A stretch of DNA of 64,000 nucleotides from Marinomonas shanghaiensis (GTDB lineage Bacteria; Pseudomonadota; Gammaproteobacteria; Pseudomonadales; Marinomonadaceae). The notes under the pieces were generated by a model. That model saw only the letters and a program-made list of their open reading frames with translations. It was not told the origin of the DNA and searched no databases. Made by a program: the position numbers and the translations under genes. The stretch covers positions 62,001 to 126,000 of the forward strand of contig NZ_QGOK01000015.1 of assembly GCF_003259175.1 (NCBI RefSeq), read 5' to 3'. Position 1 is the stretch's first letter; each line of letters begins with the position of its first letter. This document shows, piece by piece, positions 43,415 to 52,729 of this stretch.

Positions 43415-44086
43415 TTACTTTCTAGAGGGCCATTTTAATAACGACTCATCTAACTGAGCCGAAACAAAAGCACACAATTCCGGCGAAAAATGCACCCCAA
43501 AGCTAGGCGAGCTAACAAAATGCATGACTTCGCCCTGCCAATTAAACTGCAAGGAGTAAGCATGCAAATACCCACGATCAGCCTCTTCTCCACCATACCT
43601 AAGATCCCCTAAAATGGGCGACCCAAGACTCTTTAGCGCGACACGAATCTGGTGAGTTTTCCCGGTCAACGGCCGAACCAAGAACACCCTATTCCCTTGA
43701 AAAGACAGAGAAAAAAACTGCGTGATCGCTAAATTTTCCTTTTCGTTGGTTAACTTCCACTGCCCCCTTCTGCTCGGTGCCATACCACCCGCAATCGTGC
43801 CTTGTTTTTTCCTTGGTTTTTTAGAAGACAACGCCAAGTAGCGCTTTTCCATTTCATGCTTTTCAAACATTTTACCAAACACAGCAGCCGCGTCAGCATG
43901 GCAGGCAACAATCAACAACCCTGATGTCATTTTATCTAAACGATGTACAGGGTAAAAAGTACAATCAGGATAGGAATTGGCCAGTGACTGCATCACCCCC
44001 ATCCCCTCAGACTCCGCATGAAAACTCATGCCTGCGGGCTTTTCGATAACCCAATAGTCATCACTACGGAACAATACTTGGAGCAA
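43415..44086 (-). CDS. RluA-family RNA pseudouridine synthase (TIGR01621-like)
   Basis: Contains the RluA catalytic motif PVHRLDKMTSGLL with the nucleophilic aspartate, then RPLTGKTHQIRVALKSLG and the closing SPILGDLRYGG. The target RNA is unknown. No ATG start exists in frame. I prefer the TTG at 44086, which follows GAGG by five bases and gives 223 residues beginning near LQVLFRSDDYWVIEKPAG, the usual family N-terminus. The frame stays open to a TTG at 44173. Confidence 0.87.
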   Translation of the reverse strand: MLQVLFRSDDYWVIEKPAGMSFHAESEGMGVMQSLANSYPDCTFYPVHRLDKMTSGLLIVACHADAAAVFGKMFEKHEMEKRYLALSSKKPRKKQGTIAGGMAPSRRGQWKLTNEKENLAITQFFSLSFQGNRVFLVRPLTGKTHQIRVALKSLGSPILGDLRYGGEEADRGYLHAYSLQFNWQGEVMHFVSSPSFGVHFSPELCAFVSAQLDESLLKWPSRK

Positions 44087-44135
44087 AACAGCCTCATCAC
44101 GAATAAATAAAGGAAAAACCGAGTAGCCAACAAGT

Positions 44136-44158
44136 TTATCCACAGAGAAAGTGGACAA
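44136..44158. repeat. Inverted pair of DnaA-box-like 9-mers
   Basis: TTATCCACA (44136-44144), a perfect consensus DnaA box, faces a diverged copy (TTGTCCACT on the minus strand, 44150-44158) five bases away. It lies in the gap between a diguanylate cyclase gene and a pseudouridine synthase gene. Could be a DnaA-binding site or chance. Confidence 0.35.
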
Positions 44159-44190
44159 CTCATATGTCAACAAAAAAGAAACAACTATCG

Positions 44191-45300
44191 CTAACTTTGA
44201 TAATTCGACTGCACAGAGAGCCTATTGCGACCACTGCGCTTAGCATCATACAAGCCCTTATCGGCTTGCGCTAATATCTCTTCATAGCGGGAAACACTGG
44301 ATTCTATTGACGCCAACCCCACACTGATGGTGACTGGAATAACGATGCCATGCTCCGTCTCGATCAGCATGTCTTCGACCGACTGCCGCATACGCTCCAT
44401 GATTCGCTCCGCCTCATTTAGACTTGTACTGGGCAGTATGACGATAAACTCCTCTCCACCGTAACGACCAATTCTATCTTGAGGACGTATGACTGAGGCC
44501 ATCACACTCGACACTTTGCTTAACACTAAATCACCCGCCTCGTGCCCAAAAGTGTCATTAATCTTTTTAAAATGATCTAAATCGACGATAGCAAACACAC
44601 AAGACTCTCGATTAATCACCGAGTCCGCAAAAATATTCACCGCGTCGGCCAGTACTTTTCTTCGATTAGACAGCCCCGTCAGTTCATCCTTTTCGGCCAA
44701 AATCCGCAAATGACGATTCACTGACTTGAGCCTATTCATAACAAGATGAATCACCATAGCAAAGTAAAACGACACGGCGAAGAACACCAATACAATCACG
44801 ATATTTTGATCTGCACTGGTAAGGTAAAGGCCTCTTGTGTCTAAGAGCTCACAAGCAAAAAACAACAAAACAGAAAGGCAGACGATCCAATATTTAGTTG
44901 ATCGCTGATCAGAACGAAAAACCACAAAAGAGTACGCAATGACGTTGACAAAAAGCCAATGAAGCCCACTATTTGTCCCAAAGTAAAACAAACTAAGAAT
45001 ACCAATCTGCACAATCTTAATAGTTGGCATTAGCAGTTGCGCACGATAGAAATATCCTCTGTAGTTATAACGCAAACCAATCAAACCTAAGAGCAATCCA
45101 GCAAAAGAAAAAATCGCAACAGAAGGCATGCAACGAAATGCAAATACAACCACCATCAGCACCGAGCTAATGCAAAACATCATGTAAGAAAAATTCACCA
45201 CATGCTTTTGATTAAGATCATTCCCAATCTCATCTTCAAAGCCGAGATTCAAAAGTTTTTCTATGATTTTTTTTATTGAAGAAAACACTATACCCCGCAC
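44191..45300 (-). CDS. Membrane diguanylate cyclase (GGDEF)
   Basis: 369 residues. Six hydrophobic segments between residues 38 and 190 form a sensor-like membrane domain I cannot name. The GGDEF domain has intact GGEEF (281-285) and a canonical inhibitory RPQD site (272-275) exactly five residues before it, so feedback control by cyclic di-GMP is expected. No EAL domain. Starts with GTG at 45300, or at a second GTG at 45288 that has GGGG close upstream. Confidence 0.9.
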   Translation of the reverse strand: MRGIVFSSIKKIIEKLLNLGFEDEIGNDLNQKHVVNFSYMMFCISSVLMVVVFAFRCMPSVAIFSFAGLLLGLIGLRYNYRGYFYRAQLLMPTIKIVQIGILSLFYFGTNSGLHWLFVNVIAYSFVVFRSDQRSTKYWIVCLSVLLFFACELLDTRGLYLTSADQNIVIVLVFFAVSFYFAMVIHLVMNRLKSVNRHLRILAEKDELTGLSNRRKVLADAVNIFADSVINRESCVFAIVDLDHFKKINDTFGHEAGDLVLSKVSSVMASVIRPQDRIGRYGGEEFIVILPSTSLNEAERIMERMRQSVEDMLIETEHGIVIPVTISVGLASIESSVSRYEEILAQADKGLYDAKRSGRNRLSVQSNYQS

Positions 45301-45711
45301 TTATTATCCATGTTAAAAAACGCTAGAAGATGCTTGCCACTTTTATTCGCAAAAAATCAGGCTTCTAAAACGTGGGAGACAAACCTTGTATTCTACCGAA
45401 TATATACCACCTTTTCTATTCATTCGAACACTGAATTCCTTTTCACGAGAAAAGATTATTCTCCATAAAGCGGCTGCAATCTTAGAGACAAGCCTGTCTA
45501 ATTTTCGTATTCTCTGCACCAAAGTTTGCCTCTCTATTGGCATGAATATTGATTGAACAAAATACGCAGACAGAGCAGTGGTGAGAAAAGCTTAACTAAT
45601 CGGTCAAATATAACAACACCAACCGACTAACGCCCCATAAAAAGGCATAAAGAGATCAATAACAGTGCAAAAAATCGTTTATCCAACCTTAAACCACAAG
45701 GTAGCGGCACA
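45301..45711. other. 411-base intergenic region
   Basis: Divergent control region between the membrane diguanylate cyclase and the purine ABC importer. I see no convincing promoter, riboswitch or gene. A minus-strand 66-codon frame at 45343-45543 lacks a ribosome binding site and any recognisable motif, and I do not call it. Confidence 0.5.
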
Positions 45712-47271
45712 TTGAAAACACATAACTCAATATCACGCCTTGAGCTTGCTAACATCACTAAGCAATACCCAGGCTGCCTTGCTAATGACAATGTCAGTCT
45801 TATTCTCATGCCGGGAGAAATTCATGCATTACTAGGCGAAAATGGCGCTGGTAAAAGCACTTTAGTGAAGACTATTTATGGCGTAGTTGCACCAGATAAA
45901 GGCGACATTATTTGGGATGGCAAAGAAGTCAGCATCAAATCACCTTCCATGGCCAGAGATTTGGGTATTGGAATGGTGTTTCAACACTTCTCTCTGTTTG
46001 AAACGCTGACCGTAAGCGAAAATATTGAGCTGTGTTTAAGCAAACATCAACTCAATAAAATTGGAGATTTAGCTGCTCGAATTACCCAATTATCAACCGA
46101 ATATGGCTTAAACGTTGATCCAAGCCGTTACATACATTCCTTATCTATTGGCGAAAGACAACGAGTGGAAATCATGCGTTGCCTTGTGCAGTCGGTAAAA
46201 CTGCTCATTTTAGATGAACCCACCTCCGTCTTAACACCACAGGAAGTCGCAGGGCTATTCGATGTATTGCGCACACTATCAAAAGAAGGCTGCAGCATTC
46301 TTTTTATCAGCCACAAACTTCATGAAGTGACAGAGATCTGCCATAAAGCCACGATTCTTCGTGGCGGAAAAGTAGTTGATACCTGCATTCCCAACGAAGA
46401 AACGCCAGCGACGATTGCCAAAATGATGGTGGGGGATCTCGCAGAGCAAGAGGCGGGCTACACCAAGGCTGAAGGAAAAACCGTTGTATTCAGTGTAAAT
46501 AATTTATCGCTTCCTTCTAAACAGCCTTTTGGCACAACACTCAAAAATATCAACCTTGACTTAAAAGCGGGGGAAATACTGGGGATTGCAGGCGTAGCAG
46601 GCAATGGTCAAGACGAGTTAATGGCGATTATTAGCGGCGAAGATACCCGTAATGTGAAACAAACTATATCGCTAAACAACCTCGACATAGGCCATTTACA
46701 TGCAGGAGAAAGAAGAAAACTTGGCATGGCGTACGTGCCAGAAGAACGGTTAGGTCGCGGCGCTGTACCAGACATGAGCCTGACAGAAAACACCCTTTTA
46801 ACTCACAGCGAAGGGTTTATTAAAAACGGGTTAGTGCAATGGCAGAGCATCAAAGACTACACCAAAGACCTCATTACGAAGTACAAGATAAAATGTCATG
46901 GTGAGTTTTCAGAAGCAAAAAGCCTAAGTGGCGGTAATTTGCAAAAATTTATTATGGGACGAGAAATCGGTCAAAACCCAAAAATTTTGATTTGTGCACA
47001 CCCAACGTGGGGAGTAGATGTGGGAGCAGCCCTCGCTATTCACCAAGCGTTATTACAACTTCGTGATAAAGGCGCGGCTATTTTGCTCATCTCAGAAGAT
47101 ATCGATGAGTTATTTTTATTGGCAGACAGAATGGCTGCCGTTTGCAACGGTCACTTATCCCCCTTGGTCAAAACAGAGCACACCAACATAGACCAGATTG
47201 GTCAGTGGATGGCGGGCACTTTTATTAACAACACATCGGCTCACACACAAGAACAAGAGGCCAAAGCATGA
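45712..47271 (+). CDS. Purine/nucleoside ABC importer, double ATPase subunit
   Basis: 519 residues with two ABC cassettes, as in the BMP-type nucleoside importers (YufO/NupA-like). Cassette 1: GENGAGKSTLVK and LSIGERQRVEIMR. Cassette 2: degenerate Walker A GVAGNGQDEL and signature LSGGNLQKFIMGREI, which is the normal asymmetry of this family. Start is TTG at 45712; AAGG lies about nine bases before. The stop overlaps the permease ATG. Confidence 0.92.
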   Translation: MKTHNSISRLELANITKQYPGCLANDNVSLILMPGEIHALLGENGAGKSTLVKTIYGVVAPDKGDIIWDGKEVSIKSPSMARDLGIGMVFQHFSLFETLTVSENIELCLSKHQLNKIGDLAARITQLSTEYGLNVDPSRYIHSLSIGERQRVEIMRCLVQSVKLLILDEPTSVLTPQEVAGLFDVLRTLSKEGCSILFISHKLHEVTEICHKATILRGGKVVDTCIPNEETPATIAKMMVGDLAEQEAGYTKAEGKTVVFSVNNLSLPSKQPFGTTLKNINLDLKAGEILGIAGVAGNGQDELMAIISGEDTRNVKQTISLNNLDIGHLHAGERRKLGMAYVPEERLGRGAVPDMSLTENTLLTHSEGFIKNGLVQWQSIKDYTKDLITKYKIKCHGEFSEAKSLSGGNLQKFIMGREIGQNPKILICAHPTWGVDVGAALAIHQALLQLRDKGAAILLISEDIDELFLLADRMAAVCNGHLSPLVKTEHTNIDQIGQWMAGTFINNTSAHTQEQEAKA

Positions 47272-48335
47272 TCCGTATTCAAGCTCGCACTGAGCCAAGT
47301 TCATTAATGAAGGTCGCCTCTCCACTGTTGGCCATTTTGCTAACCTTAATATTTGGTAGCATTCTCTTTTCAGCCATTGGCAAGTCACCATTACAAGCAC
47401 TACAAGTCCTGCTCATCGCCCCATTGGCAGACACTTACAACATAGGGGAAATGTTCGTAAAAATGGGGCCCCTTCTACTGTGTGCGGTTGGCCTTTCGTT
47501 ATGCTATCGCGCTAACATGTGGAATATCGGCGCAGAAGGACAATTGCTCGCTGGCGCACTAGGCGGCTCGGCCATGGCTCTTTACTTCATTGATTCCGAT
47601 TCCGCCATTGCTTTACCCGTTACCCTGCTCGCAGGAATAGCCTCGGGTATGATTTGGGCCGCTGTCCCTACTTTTTTAAAGTTACGCTTCAACTCAAATC
47701 TTATTTTAACCACCATCATGTTTAACTACATTGCCCTGTATTTATTAATCTGGGCAGTACACGGTCCATTGAGAGATCCGCAAGGCTTTGGTTTCCCAGA
47801 ATCCGCCATGTTTACGCAAGCTACACTGCTGCCAACCTTATTTGAAAGCAGCCGAATTCATCTAGGCATCGTTTTCGCTATTCTCTCTGGCATAATTGGC
47901 TGGTTTATCTTGAGCAAGACCCACTTAGGCTTTCAAATACGAGTGTTTGGGGCGGATGAACCTGCGGCAAGGTACGCAGGCTTCAACAGCAAGAAACTAA
48001 GCTGGTTAGTTATGTTATTTGCAGGCGCACTGGCAGGACTGGCAGGGGTCAGTGAAACCACAGGACCGATTGGACAATTGGTGCCAAACGTTTCACCTGG
48101 CTACGGTTATTCCGCCATTATTGTGGCCTATTTAGGCAGACTTCACCCTATAGGAGCCATTATTGCAGCAATTTTTATGGCCGTAATTTATATGGGTGGA
48201 GACTTGGCTCAAATCGAAATGGGCATTCCTGTTGCCGTCGTCAGCATGTTCCAAGGGGTATTACTTTTCTTCCTCTTAGCCTGTGATTTTTTCATTAATA
48301 ACCGCCTCAGCTTTTCAAATCAAGCGACAAACTAG
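47268..48335 (+). CDS. Purine/nucleoside ABC importer, permease 1
   Basis: 355 residues, eight or more membrane helices, with the BPD_transp_2 features CYRANMWNIGAEGQLLAGAL and NLILTTIMFNYIALYL. YufP-like. Overlaps the ATPase gene by four bases (ATGA). Confidence 0.92.
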   Translation: MIRIQARTEPSSLMKVASPLLAILLTLIFGSILFSAIGKSPLQALQVLLIAPLADTYNIGEMFVKMGPLLLCAVGLSLCYRANMWNIGAEGQLLAGALGGSAMALYFIDSDSAIALPVTLLAGIASGMIWAAVPTFLKLRFNSNLILTTIMFNYIALYLLIWAVHGPLRDPQGFGFPESAMFTQATLLPTLFESSRIHLGIVFAILSGIIGWFILSKTHLGFQIRVFGADEPAARYAGFNSKKLSWLVMLFAGALAGLAGVSETTGPIGQLVPNVSPGYGYSAIIVAYLGRLHPIGAIIAAIFMAVIYMGGDLAQIEMGIPVAVVSMFQGVLLFFLLACDFFINNRLSFSNQATN

Positions 48336-48344
48336 GAGCACATT

Positions 48345-49277
48345 TTGGACTCAGATCTTATCGTACAAATCTTGTTTGCTGCAGTAAAAACAGGCACGCC
48401 ACTGCTGTTTATTGCCCTAGGAGAAGTGATTTGTGAAAAATCAGGCATATTAAACCTAGGCCAAGAAGGCATGATGCTCATGGGCGCTGTGGTCGGTTTT
48501 TTGGCCGCTTACAGTACTGGAAATATGGGATTTGGTGTGCTTGCAGCCATGTTAATGGGCAGCATCATGAGCCTAATTTTTGCAGTGCTAGTGTTGCAAC
48601 TTGGCGCGAATCAAGTGGCAACAGGGCTTGCTTTAACCATTTTTGGCACTGGCTTAAGTGCTTTTGTCGGAGCCGGTTTTGTCGGACAGACTATTCAGGG
48701 CTTTCCGCCTATTGCGATCCCCTTTTTATCCGACATCCCTTACATAGGACGCATTCTTTTTAGTCACGACATTTTAGTGTACTTCTCTTTTGGCATGACA
48801 GCAGTGCTGTTTTACGTGGTCAATAAAACCCGTATTGGCCTAACACTCAAAGCCGTCGGTGAAAATCCTAATGCCGCGAACGCCATTGGTATTCCAGTGC
48901 TCAAAGTGCGCTACTTAGCCATCATGTTTGGCGGTGCTATGGCAGGGATTTCTGGTGCTTACATGTCACTGGTTTATACACCAATGTGGGTCGAAAACAT
49001 GACCGCTGGTCGAGGCTGGATTGCGCTTGCTTTAGTCGTCTTTGCTTCATGGCGAATTGGACGCATCATGCTTGGCGCGTATTTATTTGGTTTAGCGAGC
49101 ATCATGCATTTGGTTCTGCAAGGCATGGGGTGGTCTATTTCACCCAACTTGCTTGCTATGCTGCCTTACGTTGCCACCGTCATTGTGATGGTCATCATCA
49201 GCGCCGATCATTTTAAAGAAAAACTGCTTGCACCGCGTTCACTGGGCAAACCATTCGACCCAAGAAACATGGCGTAA
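48345..49277 (+). CDS. Purine/nucleoside ABC importer, permease 2
   Basis: 310 residues, multi-pass, with GEVICEKSGILNLGQEGMML and GANQVATGLALTIFGTGLSA. YufQ-like. Starts with TTG at 48345, six bases after AGGAG. Confidence 0.92.
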   Translation: MDSDLIVQILFAAVKTGTPLLFIALGEVICEKSGILNLGQEGMMLMGAVVGFLAAYSTGNMGFGVLAAMLMGSIMSLIFAVLVLQLGANQVATGLALTIFGTGLSAFVGAGFVGQTIQGFPPIAIPFLSDIPYIGRILFSHDILVYFSFGMTAVLFYVVNKTRIGLTLKAVGENPNAANAIGIPVLKVRYLAIMFGGAMAGISGAYMSLVYTPMWVENMTAGRGWIALALVVFASWRIGRIMLGAYLFGLASIMHLVLQGMGWSISPNLLAMLPYVATVIVMVIISADHFKEKLLAPRSLGKPFDPRNMA

Positions 49278-49343
49278 CAAGGTCATTAACCATTACTTCA
49301 CTATTGAAGACAATAAAGCCTTAGGGCACAAAAGGAGCGAGAA

Positions 49344-50411
49344 ATGAAACTGAAAAGTTTGCTGGTTAGTTTGGGGCTTATAGCGGGTGCTGTGACAGCC
49401 CATGCAGAAGAGCCTTTAAAAGTTGGCTTTATCTACGTCGGCCCCGTTGGCGACCTAGGTTGGAGTTATGAGCATGACATGGGGCGTAAAGGTCTAGAAG
49501 AATATTTTGGCGACAAAGTAAAAACAACGTTTGTTGAGAACGTTCCAGAAGGGGCGGATGCTGAGCGTGTTATCACTCAGTTAGCAAAAGCTGGAAATGA
49601 TCTTATTTTTACAACGTCTTTTGGCTTTATGAACCCCACCGTCAAAGTCGCAAAGCGTTTCCCTAATGTGAAATTTGAACACGCGACAGGCTATAAACTG
49701 GATAAAAACCTAGGCACTTATGTGCTACGTACCTATGAAGGACGTTATATCTCTGGCGTGGCAGCAGGAATGATGACCAAAACCAATACCATTGGTTATA
49801 TTGGTTCTTTCCCAATCCCAGAAGTTATCCGTGATATCAACGCCGCTTACATGGGTGCCAAAAGCGTTAACCCTGACGTCAAAATGAAAATTGTTTGGGC
49901 AAATACTTGGTATGATCCAGGTAAAGAAACCGACGCTGCAAACGCCCTCATGGATCAAGGCGTCGATGTCATGCTTCAGCACACTGACAGCCCTGCGCCT
50001 CTTATTGCGGCAGAAAAGCGTGGCTTGCGCGCCATAGGCCAAGCGTCGGATCAAAGTAAATTCGCACCCGATGCTCACATTTTTTCAGTACGTGATGATT
50101 GGACGCCTTACTATGTCAAACGCGTACAGGCGGTCATGGATGGCACTTGGGAAGCTCAAGATTTTTGGGGTGGATTCCAAGATGACATGTTAACACTTGC
50201 ATCCATTAACCCAAATTTACCGGCTGATGTGAGAGCAAAAATTGATGCCACTCACGACGCTATTAAATCAGGTGCATTCAAGCCCTTCACTGGCCCTATA
50301 AAAGATAACAAAGGGAATATCGCTGTAGCAGCTGATCATTCATTAACCGACGTAGAATTAGCTCAGGTTAACTGGTATGTAGAAGGCATTACCGACGAAA
50401 TCCCACGCTAA
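49344..50411 (+). CDS. BMP-family purine/nucleoside-binding periplasmic protein
   Basis: 355 residues; signal peptide about 1-21 (ends VTAHA) without lipobox, so a soluble periplasmic receptor. BMP signature VGFIYVGPVGDLGWSYEHDMG and GTYVLRTYEGRYISGVAAG. AAGGAG before the ATG. Often the most expressed gene of such importers; it is followed by its own hairpin terminator. Confidence 0.93.
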   Translation: MKLKSLLVSLGLIAGAVTAHAEEPLKVGFIYVGPVGDLGWSYEHDMGRKGLEEYFGDKVKTTFVENVPEGADAERVITQLAKAGNDLIFTTSFGFMNPTVKVAKRFPNVKFEHATGYKLDKNLGTYVLRTYEGRYISGVAAGMMTKTNTIGYIGSFPIPEVIRDINAAYMGAKSVNPDVKMKIVWANTWYDPGKETDAANALMDQGVDVMLQHTDSPAPLIAAEKRGLRAIGQASDQSKFAPDAHIFSVRDDWTPYYVKRVQAVMDGTWEAQDFWGGFQDDMLTLASINPNLPADVRAKIDATHDAIKSGAFKPFTGPIKDNKGNIAVAADHSLTDVELAQVNWYVEGITDEIPR

Positions 50412-50429
50412 TCCTTTCGCAGCAATTTT

Positions 50430-50473
50430 TTATATACGGCCAGCCCGGCTGGCTGTATATTTCCCTTTTTTTA
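50430..50473 (+). terminator. Terminator after the BMP receptor gene
   Basis: Thirteen-base stem ATATACGGCCAGC / GCTGGCTGTATAT (one G-U pair), three-base loop, then a T-rich tail TTCCCTTTTTTT. Confidence 0.8.
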
Positions 50474-50568
50474 AGCAACACTCACAAAACACTGCCAGCC
50501 ATTCTTTTTCATCTTCTGCTTTATCGCTTTATTTAAGAATTAAAGGCACAGCAACAAAAGGTAACTCT

Positions 50569-51576
50569 ATGGAAACACTGATCGAACTCTCAAAGAAAAT
50601 GCCCAAAACCGAACTTCATTTACACATTGAAGGCACCTTTGAACCAGAACAGATGTTTGCCATCGCTCAACGTAATCAAGTTGTATTGAAATACCATACC
50701 GTAGAAGAATTAAAAGCCGCTTATCAATTTACTAATCTACAAGATTTCTTAGACTTGTATTACCAAGGCATGTCGGTGCTGCTTCATGAGGTCGATTTTT
50801 ATGACCTCACCATGGCGTATTTAGAAAAAGTCCATAGCGAAAACGTTGTGCACGTGGAGATCTTTTTTGATCCTCAAGGCCACCTTTCTCGTGACGTCCC
50901 TTTTGATAGACAAATCAACGGCATTTATAACGCTCTCAAAGACGCAGAAAAAAAATGGGGTATGACGTTCAAACTTATCATGTCCTTTTTACGACACCTA
51001 AGCGAAGAAAGTGCCTTCGACACACTAGAGTTGTCCAAACCTTTTTTACATTTGATAGATGGCGTTGGTTTAGACAGTTCTGAAGTAGGCCATCCACCCG
51101 AAAAGTTCTTGCGTGTTTTTGAAGCCTGCAAAGACCTTGGCCTAAAAATTACCGCCCATGCGGGAGAGGAAGGACCACCAGAGTACATTTGGCAAGCCAT
51201 TGATCAAATCGGTGTCGACAGAATAGATCATGGCAATCGAGCGCTGGAAGACGACAAACTCATTGAAGAAATCAAAAAGCGCAGCCTAACGTTAACAGTA
51301 TGCCCTTTATCCAATTTGAAACTTTGTGTCGTTAATGACATGAAAGACCACCCGATTAAAACCATGTTAAAACTTGGCCTGAACGCCACGGTCAATTCAG
51401 ACGACCCAGCGTATTTTGGCGGTTATATGAACGACAACTATGCAGCATTAATTCGCCAGACAGGCATCAGCAAAGAGGAATTATTGCAATTAGCAAAAAA
51501 TGGTATTACTGGCAGCTGGATGGAAGACAAGCAAAAAGAACGATACTTGCAAGAGCTAACCTCTCTGTTCGCTTAA
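50569..51576 (+). CDS. Adenine deaminase-type member of the adenosine deaminase family
   Basis: 335-residue amidohydrolase. Metal and catalytic residues: His17/His19 (ELHLHIEGT), His197 and Glu200 (TAHAGEEGPPEYIW), His221 (DHGNRA) and Asp278 (NSDDPAYFGGY). The HLHIEGT motif (Glu rather than the Asp of adenosine deaminases) and VGLDSSEVGHPPEKF match the group that includes Pseudomonas PA0148, reported as an adenine deaminase. Would turn adenine into hypoxanthine. Sits just after a purine importer, which supports a salvage or catabolic role. Confidence 0.88.
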   Translation: METLIELSKKMPKTELHLHIEGTFEPEQMFAIAQRNQVVLKYHTVEELKAAYQFTNLQDFLDLYYQGMSVLLHEVDFYDLTMAYLEKVHSENVVHVEIFFDPQGHLSRDVPFDRQINGIYNALKDAEKKWGMTFKLIMSFLRHLSEESAFDTLELSKPFLHLIDGVGLDSSEVGHPPEKFLRVFEACKDLGLKITAHAGEEGPPEYIWQAIDQIGVDRIDHGNRALEDDKLIEEIKKRSLTLTVCPLSNLKLCVVNDMKDHPIKTMLKLGLNATVNSDDPAYFGGYMNDNYAALIRQTGISKEELLQLAKNGITGSWMEDKQKERYLQELTSLFA

Positions 51577-51589
51577 GTCGCATTTTTCC

Positions 51590-51644
51590 AACACATCGAC
51601 TAAAAAGCGTATTCGAAATAATCACACTTTTTAGTCAATGTGTT
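51590..51644. repeat. Long imperfect inverted repeat after the deaminase gene
   Basis: Arms of 18 bases (51590-51607 and 51627-51644) match at 17 positions, around a 19-base loop. There is no adjacent T run on either strand. It may end the deaminase transcript or act as an operator for the DUF2750 gene 33 bases downstream. Confidence 0.7.
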
Positions 51645-51677
51645 AACATTGCGTTTTTATAAGCTCGAGTCCCTGCT

Positions 51678-52046
51678 ATGTCAAATGCCATCCTTCTTGA
51701 TAACACTTTCTACCGCCTAACAAGCAGCCAACGCTATGATCATGTCATTAGTCTTATCAAAAAAGGCTCCTCTGTTTGGACGCTAGCGGATTCCGAAGGC
51801 TGTTTGATTATTGACCTTGGCAGTGACAAAGTATTGCCTATTTGGCCTAATGAAACATTAGCGTTAGCTTGGGGAGAAAAAGAGTATCAAGGCTTCGCCA
51901 CCCTGGAGATCAACGCTGAGGATTGGGCTGCTAAATGGCTTCCTGGCATGCAAGGCGATCATTTTTTTGTTGGCATTGCCCCAAACCTTGCAGGTGAATG
52001 CATTGTTGCTTCCGCTGAAGAACATGCAGCCGATTTAAACCGTTAA
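51678..52046 (+). CDS. DUF2750 family protein
   Basis: 122 residues; the pattern RYDHVISLIKKGSSVWTLAD, then VLPIWPNETLALAW and an ending in WLPGMQGDHFFVGIAPN, is that of DUF2750. Function unknown; cytosolic, no signal. Confidence 0.8.
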   Translation: MSNAILLDNTFYRLTSSQRYDHVISLIKKGSSVWTLADSEGCLIIDLGSDKVLPIWPNETLALAWGEKEYQGFATLEINAEDWAAKWLPGMQGDHFFVGIAPNLAGECIVASAEEHAADLNR

Positions 52047-52124
52047 CTTTACGCTTTAACCTAAGATAAACACGCCGTGAATTTTCAATTAAAAAGTCTT
52101 CCATGCGAAGATAGAAAATTAAAA

Positions 52125-52580
52125 ATGCGTCGAAACAAGCTAACACACTTTGCTGTGTGTGTTAGCTTGTTTGCTGTTTTTCTTATTTATTTTGGTCCGC
52201 TTTTCTCTCAAATAAGCAATGCTCTTGCACCCCAATCAAGCATGATGCAGATGGGGAGCGTGTCAATGAACATGCACGCCTCAGGGCACGACCATGCCCA
52301 AATGCTTTTAGAGCAAAGCAAAGACAAGCAAGTAGCAATTGTCTCTGCCCACATCAGTCATCATGGACATCACAATCATGGTGAAAGCGCAAACCTTCTA
52401 GAGGCTTGTGGTTACTGTTCCCTACTGTTCCATTTAAACTGGATAGATGCCAAAACCTTTGAGCTCATCCCGCTAACACAAGAACGTTACCTAAACAGGG
52501 TAACGACGCCTATTTCGCACAAATATAATGTGCCCTTCACTTCCATTCTCCCCAGAGCACCACCAACCATTTCGGTCTAA
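52125..52580 (+). CDS. DUF2946-like histidine-rich protein (probable copper handling)
   Basis: 151 residues. A hydrophobic N-terminal segment (about 9-28) may act as signal or anchor. Metal-ligand-rich stretches follow: MNMHASGHDHAQM and HISHHGHHNHGES, then a CGYC motif near residue 106 as in DUF2946. In Pseudomonas such proteins stand by copper TonB receptors. Start uncertain: a GTG at 52077 would add 16 residues. The PepSY gene follows after 149 bases. Confidence 0.65.
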   Translation: MRRNKLTHFAVCVSLFAVFLIYFGPLFSQISNALAPQSSMMQMGSVSMNMHASGHDHAQMLLEQSKDKQVAIVSAHISHHGHHNHGESANLLEACGYCSLLFHLNWIDAKTFELIPLTQERYLNRVTTPISHKYNVPFTSILPRAPPTISV

Positions 52581-52729
52581 TTCTCAACACAATATCGAAA
52601 AAATGACACTGCCAATTCAGGTTCGCCATAGAACCAGAAAAGTTGTGCATGTCTTTAATAATAATGGAAAAGTGAGCGTTTCGCTCAGAGGCGTTGTTTT
52701 GCCCTTTTCCACCAAACGAGAAATAAATA

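Noticed and set aside
45343-45543. Minus-strand 66-codon frame in the large gap before the purine importer
   Set aside because: No ribosome binding site, no recognisable motif, basic biased composition, and it sits in a probable control region.
45550-45711. Purine riboswitch upstream of the purine importer
   Set aside because: The conserved junction sequences of purine riboswitches are not present.
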